A stretch of 13,529 nucleotides of DNA, taken from contig JBNJEL010000049.1 in NCBI GenBank assembly GCA_051745835.1, positions 1-13,529 of the forward strand, read 5' to 3'. Positions within the stretch are counted from its first letter, which is position 1; the number at the start of each line of letters is the position of its first letter. This stretch comes from JBNJEL01 sp051745835 (GTDB lineage Bacteria > Bacillota > Halanaerobiia > Halobacteroidales > Acetohalobiaceae). Made by a program: the position numbers and the translations under genes. Under the pieces are notes generated by a model. The model was given only the letters and a program-made list of their open reading frames with translations. It was not told the DNA's origin and made no database searches. This document shows positions 8,666 to 13,529 of this stretch, piece by piece.

Positions 8666-8694
8666 TTTACTTTACAGAGGTAATATGTTATTAT
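8666..8694 (+). promoter_or_regulatory. Possible vegetative promoter for the spo0E-like gene
   Basis: TTTACT (8666-8671) and TATTAT (8689-8694) are separated by 17 bases. They match sigma-A-type -35 and -10 boxes at 4/6 and 5/6 positions. Transcription would start near 8701, inside the left arm of the hairpin described next. The flanking stretch 8518-8660 is very AT-rich and shows nothing else I can support, so chance matches are easy here. Confidence 0.3.
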
Positions 8695-8697
8695 AAG

Positions 8698-8742
8698 GAT
8701 AACCATTAATAGAAAATATTACTATTAAGGATGGTGGTTATC
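8698..8742 (+). promoter_or_regulatory. Leader hairpin enclosing the ribosome binding site of the spo0E-like gene
   Basis: GATAACCATTAATAG (8698-8712) is complementary to CTATTAA (8722-8728) plus TGGTTATC (8735-8742). The right arm is interrupted only by the six bases GGATGG (8729-8734), and the loop is 9 bases. All 15 left-arm bases pair without mismatch. The ribosome binding site GGATGGTGG lies in the bulge and the lower stem, and the hairpin ends at the base before the ATG at 8743. In RNA this should limit ribosome access; in DNA the same inverted repeat could be an operator at the transcription start. Which of these applies is not decided by sequence. Confidence 0.55.
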
Positions 8743-8913
8743 ATGTGTCAGAGTTTAAAGCAGACTGTAGATTACCAACGTCAGTTACTACAGCGTAGAA
8801 TTAACAACCAACGTGATTTAGCGGATCATAATACACTTAAGATGAGTCAGAAACTGGACAAGCTAATTGTTAAGTATATGAGAGCACAGCAGCAAGATAA
8901 GAAGTGTGATTAA
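8743..8913 (+). CDS. Spo0E-like aspartyl-phosphate phosphatase
   Basis: This is a 56-residue protein of the Spo0E family, small two-helix proteins that dephosphorylate Spo0A~P and so delay sporulation. The signature SQKLDKLIVKYM lies at residues 35-46 with the conserved Asp39. The first helix (about 4-26, QTVDYQRQLLQRRINNQRDL) is glutamine- and arginine-rich, and length and helix order fit the family. ATG 8743 is preferred over the in-frame ATG at 8731, because GGTGG sits 5 bases before the former while AAGG touches the latter directly. The gene is alone between a terminator and an insertion sequence. Its leader hairpin suggests control at translation or at the promoter. Other small phosphatases of the family act on other response regulators, so the partner is inferred. 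Its presence supports a spore-forming host. Confidence 0.85.
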   Translation: MCQSLKQTVDYQRQLLQRRINNQRDLADHNTLKMSQKLDKLIVKYMRAQQQDKKCD

Positions 8914-8927
8914 TAGATTTGTTTCTG

Positions 8928-8976
8928 CTAAATTGTGCTGATTATGTTATGGATTTTATCGGCAGAAATCTTTATA
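8928..8976 (-). pseudogene. Possible C-terminal tail of the lipoprotein gene split by the IS
   Basis: Directly left of the IS, the minus strand reads IKISADKIHNIISTI and then TAG (8928-8930). This would continue the fragment that ends at the right side of the IS with IKIRYQDGAA. Joining the two sides through an imperfect 4-base duplication (CTAT/CTTA) keeps one frame. Fifteen codons are few and the target duplication is not exact, so this is only a suggestion. Confidence 0.35.
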
Positions 8977-9000
8977 GACCCCTAACAGACTTGTAGAAAA
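8977..9000 (+). repeat. Left terminal inverted repeat of the IS3 element
   Basis: The inward sequence has CCCCTAA, then TTGTAGAAAA. This matches CCCCTAA...TTGAAGAAAA at the right end once a three-base gap is allowed. The outermost base is uncertain. The repeat overlaps the -35 box of the IS promoter. Confidence 0.55.
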
Positions 9001-9019
9001 AGTTCATTGGTAGTATAAT
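8991..9019 (+). promoter_or_regulatory. Promoter of the IS3 transposase genes
   Basis: TTGTAG (8991-8996) and a perfect TATAAT (9014-9019) are separated by 17 bases and lie 30 bases before the orfA start codon. The ribosome binding site AGGGGG (9037-9042) follows at 7 bases from the ATG. The -35 box lies within the left terminal repeat, as is common in IS3 elements. Confidence 0.65.
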
Positions 9020-9049
9020 TAAGTTAATTCAAATTTAGGGGGATTATTA

Positions 9050-9361
9050 ATGGCTAAAAGTAAATATTCTGATGAATTAAAACAACAGATTGTTAAAGAA
9101 TGTAGACAAGTAGATAATGTGGCTTTAGTAGCCCGACGACATGAAATATCTAAAAACACAGTTTATTCTTGGGTAAATAAGGCTCGCAAAACTGGATCTG
9201 TTAAATCTTTATCTAAAGATCAAAATAAAAAGCTTAAGGAAACTTCTAAACGATTAGAAAAAGTAAGTTCTGAAAATGATCAGTTAAAAAAGTTACTGGC
9301 TGAAAAAGAGTTAGAGCTAGCTATTTTAAGAGATTTACGAGACCAATCAGACCCGCAATAA
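9050..9361 (+). CDS. IS3-family transposase OrfA
   Basis: This 103-residue protein binds the IS ends and, fused to OrfB by -1 frameshifting, forms the transposase. An HTH_Tnp_1-type helix-turn-helix covers about residues 1-55 (KYSDELKQQIVKECRQVDNV, then VARRHEISKNTVYSWV). A coiled coil or leucine zipper follows at about 62-95 (KETSKRLEKVSSENDQLKKL). ATG 9050 has AGGGGG at 7 bases. The stop at 9359 overlaps the open orfB frame, which begins at 9304, so slippage into orfB must happen between 9304 and 9358; A-AAA-G at 9304-9308 is the only obvious slippery tract there. A canonical A AAA AAG lies slightly earlier (9286-9292), but the -1 frame after it meets TGA at 9301. The OrfA reading frame itself is intact. 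Confidence 0.9.
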   Translation: MAKSKYSDELKQQIVKECRQVDNVALVARRHEISKNTVYSWVNKARKTGSVKSLSKDQNKKLKETSKRLEKVSSENDQLKKLLAEKELELAILRDLRDQSDPQ

Positions 9362-10304
9362 CCGACAGAGTTAAAGTTGCACTAAAGTGGATTAACAAAG
9401 GCTACAAAGTAGCTACAGTTTTAGACTTTGTCGGATTATCCGAATCCACTTATTATTATAATCTAAATCATGATACCGAAACGAATAAAGGCTCAAATAA
9501 TCCTAATGGAAGACTAATTCCAGGTTATTCTTACAGCTATGAAGGCTCAAAGGTTTCAGATGAGCAAATAAAAGAATGGCTGTTAGATCTAGTAACCGAA
9601 GATGGTTTCCCCTATGGTTATAAGAAATTAACAGTTTGTCTAAAAGAAGATTATATGCTTAAAATTAATCATAAGAAGGTATATAGGCTATGTAAAGAGC
9701 TTGATATTTTAAGACCGCAACGTAAAAGAAAGAAGCATCAGCCCCGAAGATTAGCTAAAAGAGCTGAAATCAGCAATTTTAATCAATTGTGGGAAATGGA
9801 TTTAAAATACGGCTTTATTGATGGTGCAGATCAGTTCTTCTTTCAATTATCGTTAATAGATGTTTTTGACCGTTCAATTATTGATTATCATTTAGGTTTA
9901 AGCTGTAAAGCCGAAGATGCTTGTAGGGTTTTAAAAAAGCCTTGTCTAAACGAGAATTAACTACAGATATGAAGTTACCTATTATCAGGACAGACAATGG
10001 ACCACAATTTGTTTCTAAGGCTTTTGGAAACACCTGTGAACAGTTGAATATTAAGCACCAAAGAATCCCGGTGAAAACTCCAAATATGAATGCTCATATC
10101 GAGTCTTTTCACTCAATATTGGAAGATTAGTGCTATAGCAGAAACGAATTTCAAAGTTATCTAGAGGTCTATGAAAGAGTTAGTGAGTACATGAAATATT
10201 ATAATAACAGACGAAGACACGGTAGCTTAAATAATAAAGCTCCAGCCAAATATTATCAAGCACTTAAAAGCAAGAAAATTAAACCTGAAACTTTTAGTGC
10301 TTAA
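9304..10304 (+). pseudogene. IS3-family transposase OrfB, broken by a frameshift and an amber codon
   Basis: OrfB is the DDE integrase part of the transposase. In the -1 frame relative to orfA it reads AITDRVKVALKWINKGYKV, then an HTH_21 region (GFPYGYKKLTVCLKEDY, KINHKKVYRLCKELDI) and the rve core. The catalytic residues are Asp at 9799-9801 (WEMDLKY), Asp at 9993-9995 (RTDNGPQF) and Glu at 10101-10103 (AHIESFHS), the last two 35 residues apart as expected for IS3. Two lesions are visible. The frame shifts by one base at or near the A6G tract 9933-9939, joining VLKK to ALSKRELTTD. TAG at 10128-10130 replaces a residue between ILED and CYSRNEF, probably Glu. After that the frame is open to TAA 10302-10304 (YYNNRRRHGSLNNKAPAKYY). 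Apart from these lesions the sequence is well preserved, so the decay looks recent. Confidence 0.9.
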
Positions 10305-10337
10305 ATTCAATTACTGTGAATAAGGAAGCATAATATA

Positions 10338-10361
10338 GATTTTCTTCAATTTTAGGGGGTT
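10338..10361 (-). repeat. Right terminal inverted repeat of the IS3 element
   Basis: Read inward on the minus strand it begins AACCCCCTAA and continues to TTGAAGAAAATC, an imperfect match to the left end. Part of it (10345-10359, TTCAATTTTAGGGGG) is also a 14/15 direct copy of the orfA leader at 9028-9042. Confidence 0.5.
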
Positions 10362-10362
10362 A

Positions 10363-10797
10363 AGCTGCTCCATCTTGATAACGAATTTTAATTGAGTCAT
10401 TCTTTACATCAGAATGATCTTTATATACCATATTCAAATAACCTGACCGATATAGCAGAGTATAATGGAAAGGATTCTCTTCACTCAATTTATTCTCTTA
10501 TGACTCATACTCTCTTTCAAAAAAGCAATCTCGATATTGCTATGCCAGCCAGCTACATAACTTGGCTTTTTAGCAGTATCGATTTTAGAAATAAAACTTT
10601 CATCAATATCTAATTTTCTAATGTTTAATACTAACTCCACTTCTACTATCAGTTTCTTCTGTTAAATAATTTCTTTTAATTGTAAATTCTTCTCTCACTA
10701 TTTCAGGATAATCAATCTGTATCTGCTCATCAGTTCTACTACTACAGCTAACTGAAAATAGAATAATCCCAACTTTGCAGCTGGGATTATCTTCATA
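10363..10797 (-). pseudogene. Decayed lipoprotein gene, interrupted by frameshifts and by the IS3 insertion
   Basis: The minus strand gives a coherent protein only when read in three frames in turn. The first frame (10797 down to 10618) gives KVGIILFSVSCSSRTDEQIQ and on to IVREEFTIKRNYLTEETDSR; it looks like the end of a signal peptide with lipobox SVSC (Cys codon 10744-10746). The next frame (about 10620 down to 10485) gives IRKLDIDESFISKIDTAKKP, SYVAGWHSNIEIAFLKES. The last frame (about 10500 down to 10363) gives LSEENPFHYTLLYRSGYLNM, VYKDHSDVKNDSIKIRYQDG and reaches a stop formed at the IS border. No start codon is present in the first frame, and an intrinsic terminator overlaps its 5' end. 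I do not recognise the family. This region fills the stretch between the IS and the permease gene. Confidence 0.6.
10753..10790 (-). terminator. Rho-independent terminator of the permease gene
   Basis: On the minus strand ATAATCCCAGCT (10790-10779) and AGTTGGGATTAT (10774-10763) form a 12-bp stem with one G-U pair and the GNRA-type loop GCAA. The T-rich tail TCTATTTTC follows. It lies about 27 bases past the permease stop codon. On the plus strand the stem has one mismatch and only a weak tail, so it serves mainly the minus strand. Confidence 0.85.
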
Positions 10798-10817
10798 TTA
10801 TAATAATTAATTTATTA

Positions 10818-13049
10818 TTATCCAAAATAGTTTTTGATTTTATTAAAGAAATTTCTTATTTTCTTTCTTTGCATCAGCAGATTAGTTTCCCTAATAATCA
10901 ATCCACTACACTCTATCTTTTCCATAATCTTATCGGTTTTAGAACCAGTAATATGATTCTTAATTCCCCATTCGCTGCTTGCACCCAAAATAACTAAATC
11001 ATGGCTTTCAGATCTTTTAACAACTTCTTCAATCATTTTACTCTCTTTTATTATTTCAACATCCCCTTTAACATTTAAGCCTGCTAAACCTTTTTCCATA
11101 ATCTCTTTTATCTCTTTATATTCTAACTCTGAAATTTCTTCTTCGATTACTCTAAAAAAGGTAACTTCAGCATTATTACTCTCTGCTATTCTTTTTACAA
11201 TCTCTGCTGAAGCTTGAGAATGAATACCCCCACCATAAGGATAAAGGATCTTTTTGACCTCTTTATTATTTCCTTGCTTAAAGACCCCAATAGTTTTAGG
11301 AATCTCTTCAAGAGCTTTATGGACTATTCCACCTAACATCCTATAAGCTAAACCAGATTTATGCCAACCAAGTAGTATAAGATTAGCTTTTTCTTCATCA
11401 GCACTACCCTTTATAGCATAAATTATATTTCTTGAAATGATAGAAAGTGGTTCTGAAATATATTCAGCACTGATACTAAAATCATCAATCTTTCCGATCA
11501 ATTTTTCATATCTATCCATCTTTTCTCTAATATTATTATATCTTGAATCTATTGGAATAACTTCAGGAACCCTGACTACATGTAAGGGTAATATTTTTCC
11601 TTGACAAGGATTTACTATATCAATACTAAGCTTTAATAATGGACTAACAGTTTCTGAATAAGCAATTGGAACTAACACCTTGTAACACTCTTGTTTTCTT
11701 TCTGTCTTTTCTGCATTAAATTTCAAATTTGGTACAGGTTGTGGTGTCATACCTTTAGGAGCCTCTTTTAATTGAGGTAAGATAAAGTAATAATATACTA
11801 TACCCATAGTTAAAATTGCAAAAGCTATTGCAAAAGAGAATAAATTACTGATTATTAACTGTATTACTAAGAGAATATTAATTATTATTCCCAAAATAGG
11901 AGTTAAAGGATAAAAGGGCACCTTGAATTTTCTTGTTGCCTTAGGCATCTTCTTCCTAAAGACTATTACTGCTACATTAACTAAGCTATACCCTGCTAAT
12001 GAAAATATACTTGTTATAGTAGAGATATTTTCGTAATTTCTGATAGTTGTTGAAATAAAGACAATTAAAGTAGCAGCCAAAATCGAAAAGATAGGCGTTT
12101 TAGTCTTGGGATTTATATTTTTAAAGATAGAAGGGAGCACTCTATCTCTAGACATAGCAAAAGAGGTTCTTGAAGAAGCCATCATAGCTGTATTGATCGA
12201 TGATATAGTAGCTAATATACCTGCTAAAGCAAATAAATAACCTCCCATACTACCTGCCATTTCGACTGCTGTATCTATCAATGGCGTATTTGTATAAGCA
12301 GGGATTAGCTTTTCCCAATGAATTATAGAACTACCAGTAAAGAAGATAGCAGTCTTAACTACAGTAACCCCAATTAATGAGATCATAATTGCTCTAGGAA
12401 TCGTTTTTTCAGGGTTGATAACTTCTTCACTGGCAGTAGTTATTAATCCATACCCAATATAAGTTATATATAAAAAACCCATTGCAGTAAAACTTCCGTT
12501 AATTCCATTAGGAAAAAAAGGTTCTTGATTACTTAAATCCAAGTAAAAATAGCCATAAATAATATAACCAACAAGTAAGATCATTAACCCTGTTGTAATT
12601 ATATTTTGTAATTTACCTGAATTTTCAACCCCCTTTATATTAGTAAACATTACATAAATTATTAACCCATAAGCACCAACTAATTGTGGAATAACAGGAA
12701 AAAAGTAATTTAAAAAGGTACCAAAGCCTAGTGCAAACAAGCCACAAGACATGGCATAACCTAACCAAAAACCCCAGCCAGTAATAAAGCCCAAAATTCC
12801 ATTATCTGTAGCATCTCTTACATAAGCATAACCACCACCTGCTGTGGGAATAAAGGTAACCAATTCAGCAAATGAAAATGATGTAAACAAGGCGGCTAGA
12901 CCAGCCAAAAAGATTGACAATGAGGCCGAAGGGCCAGCAGCATCATAACTCGTTCCAGCCAATACAAAGATTGCTGAGCCGATCATTGTTCCAACACTAA
13001 TTGTAATTGCTGAATAGAGTCCTAAAGTTCTATCAAGTTTCTTTTTCAA
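10818..13049 (-). CDS. APC-superfamily amino acid permease fused to two universal-stress-protein domains
   Basis: The 743-residue protein from the chosen start combines an APC transporter with a cytoplasmic tail. Residue numbers here count from GTG 13058. The membrane part (about 15-430, roughly 12 helices) shows the helix-1 substrate-site break SVGTMIGSAIF (21-31), a PTAGGGYAYVRD stretch (71-82) and the APC loop signature ASEEVINPEKTIPRAI (209-224). Two Usp domains follow: about 458-594 (YKVLVPIAYSE, ANLILLGWHKSG) and 601-724 (VKKILYPYGGG, DLVILGASSEWG, GSKTDKIM). The tail ends with a basic segment (RKKIRNFFNKIKNYFG). GTG 13058 merges with its AAAGGAG site, whereas TTG 13049 lies 8 bases after it, so TTG is chosen. 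Three TAA stops stand in tandem. The substrate is an amino acid or related solute, not further resolved. Usp domains usually bind nucleotides and could gate transport. Confidence 0.9.
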   Translation of the reverse strand: MKKKLDRTLGLYSAITISVGTMIGSAIFVLAGTSYDAAGPSASLSIFLAGLAALFTSFSFAELVTFIPTAGGGYAYVRDATDNGILGFITGWGFWLGYAMSCGLFALGFGTFLNYFFPVIPQLVGAYGLIIYVMFTNIKGVENSGKLQNIITTGLMILLVGYIIYGYFYLDLSNQEPFFPNGINGSFTAMGFLYITYIGYGLITTASEEVINPEKTIPRAIMISLIGVTVVKTAIFFTGSSIIHWEKLIPAYTNTPLIDTAVEMAGSMGGYLFALAGILATISSINTAMMASSRTSFAMSRDRVLPSIFKNINPKTKTPIFSILAATLIVFISTTIRNYENISTITSIFSLAGYSLVNVAVIVFRKKMPKATRKFKVPFYPLTPILGIIINILLVIQLIISNLFSFAIAFAILTMGIVYYYFILPQLKEAPKGMTPQPVPNLKFNAEKTERKQECYKVLVPIAYSETVSPLLKLSIDIVNPCQGKILPLHVVRVPEVIPIDSRYNNIREKMDRYEKLIGKIDDFSISAEYISEPLSIISRNIIYAIKGSADEEKANLILLGWHKSGLAYRMLGGIVHKALEEIPKTIGVFKQGNNKEVKKILYPYGGGIHSQASAEIVKRIAESNNAEVTFFRVIEEEISELEYKEIKEIMEKGLAGLNVKGDVEIIKESKMIEEVVKRSESHDLVILGASSEWGIKNHITGSKTDKIMEKIECSGLIIRETNLLMQRKKIRNFFNKIKNYFG

Positions 13050-13087
13050 TCTTCTCACTCCTTTTATAATGCTTAAAAGTTTTTTCT

Positions 13088-13128
13088 AAATTGCAATATC
13101 AAATTGAATTAATTCCAAACTGCAATAT
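13088..13128 (-). repeat. Pair of 12-bp direct repeats upstream of the permease gene
   Basis: AAATTGCAATAT (13088-13099) and AAACTGCAATAT (13117-13128) agree at 11 of 12 positions and are 29 bp apart, close to three helical turns. Between them lies the palindrome GAATTAATTC (13106-13115). Their place 39-79 bp before the permease start suggests regulator binding sites. No convincing -35/-10 pair could be fixed in this AT-rich stretch. Confidence 0.4.
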
Positions 13129-13196
13129 TTTCATCAATCAATCATATAAAACTTATTTCAATTGATCCTCCAATTCTTCATTTAGTGTTAGATAGT

Positions 13197-13529
13197 TTAA
13201 AATCTTTGTTTTTTATGACGTTTAACAAAACTTGATTTTGACGAATGTTTAAGTTTTAACGGAAGATCTATATTGGCAATTGGAAACAAACCAGCATTTA
13301 CATAGTTGTATAATTTTTTAGTGGATACCATTTCAGATTTAGCAAATTTATTATTCTTAAGCCCTGAACCATAGATAACATCGAGTGAATGATCTTTTTT
13401 TAAAGGACTCAACAACATAGTCAATAAATTATCCACATTCTAAGTATTAAATTTAGTAGCTGAATGTTTGCGATTAGATTCATAAACTCTTTGTCCCACA
13501 TCAAGATAATAGATTTCAACAGTTTGATT
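13197..13529 (-). pseudogene. IS30-family transposase fragment (internal part, decayed)
   Basis: Reading from the window end on the minus strand, one frame gives YYLDVGQRVYESNRKHSATK, then an in-frame TAG (13440-13442), then DNLLTMLLSPLKKDHSLDVI, KSEMVSTKKLYNYVNAGLFP and IANIDLPLKLKHSSKSSFVK, stopping at TAA 13197-13199. The YNYV-GL-PI-NIDLP-KL run followed by basic residues is typical of the middle of IS30-family transposases, just before the DDE catalytic domain. That domain is absent: the match ends abruptly at about 13200 and the permease upstream region begins. With one nonsense codon and no catalytic part, this is a remnant. The N-terminal helix-turn-helix, if still present, lies outside the window. 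Confidence 0.75.

Larger units (their letters stand above)
8977..10361 (+). mobile_element. IS3-family insertion sequence, about 1.4 kb, orfB inactivated
   Basis: The element has the IS3 arrangement: a promoter, orfA (helix-turn-helix plus leucine zipper) and orfB in the -1 frame with a DD(35)E integrase core. Boundaries are placed at imperfect inverted repeats starting GACCCCTAA on the left and, read inward, AACCCCCTAA on the right. I could not find an exact target duplication: the bases outside are TATAG-like on the left and TTAAG-like on the right, so each end may be off by a few bases. orfB carries one frameshift and one nonsense codon, so this copy should not move by itself unless recoding or a trans-acting copy helps. 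It is inserted between the spo0E-like gene and a decayed lipoprotein gene on the other strand, probably inside the latter. Confidence 0.88.

Noticed and set aside
8921..8968. TTTCTGC/GCAGAAA inverted repeat before the IS
   Set aside because: The arms are 7 bp with a loop of over 30 bases and no T-run, so it is neither a good terminator nor a defined IS end.
10392..10613. 73-codon open frame on the plus strand right of the IS
   Set aside because: It is antisense to the lipoprotein remnant, which gives the more protein-like reading, and it has no ribosome binding site.
7291..13193. 13-base repeat TTTAGTGTTAGAT at 7291-7303 and 13181-13193
   Set aside because: The flanks are unrelated and the element is low in complexity; probably chance over 6 kb.

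Overview
The window looks like chromosome from an AT-rich, endospore-forming anaerobe of the Bacillota. The best guess is a halophilic fermenter of the Halanaerobiales type (Halobacteroides, Orenia or Acetohalobium relatives). This rests on the gene content (Spo0E-like phosphatase, CsaB, TagA, YitT, CtpB-type protease), strong AGGAGG-like ribosome binding sites, GTG/TTG starts and heavy use of TTA for leucine. The genus is an inference and was not tested by any search.

Bases 1-5973 form one tightly packed plus-strand block: the 3' end of prfB (release factor 2), a secreted DUF2993 protein, a large DUF5693 membrane protein, csaB (polysaccharide pyruvyl transferase), a TagA/WecG-family glycosyltransferase and a YitT-family membrane protein. 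The four genes from DUF2993 to tagA overlap or nearly touch and look co-translated. Their joint theme is assembly of a pyruvylated secondary cell-wall polymer, the usual anchor for S-layer proteins. DUF5693 is the member with no assigned role. After a 102-base gap, a second pair follows: a CtpB-type S41 protease and a lipoprotein divergent polysaccharide deacetylase. This is a common Bacillota pairing linked to envelope maintenance, and it closes with a good intrinsic terminator at 8479-8517.

From about 8520 onward the sequence is accessory in character. A small Spo0E-like gene is preceded by a 15-bp hairpin that ends exactly at its start codon and takes in its ribosome binding site. An IS3-family insertion sequence (about 8977-10361) follows. 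Its orfA is intact, but orfB carries a one-base shift lying exactly on an A AAA AAG slippery heptamer and an amber stop just after the catalytic glutamate. The IS appears to have landed near the 3' end of a minus-strand lipoprotein gene. Fragments of that gene in three reading frames lie to its right, and a plausible C-terminal tail lies to its left.

The last part is on the minus strand: an APC-superfamily permease fused to two universal-stress-protein domains, with its own terminator (10753-10790) and a pair of 12-bp direct repeats in its upstream region. Beyond that is a decayed IS30-family transposase fragment running off the window end. I found no tRNA, rRNA, CRISPR array or riboswitch. 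The least explained items are the DUF5693 protein inside the pyruvylation operon, the spo0E leader hairpin, the frameshift on a slippery heptamer in the IS, and the broken lipoprotein gene.
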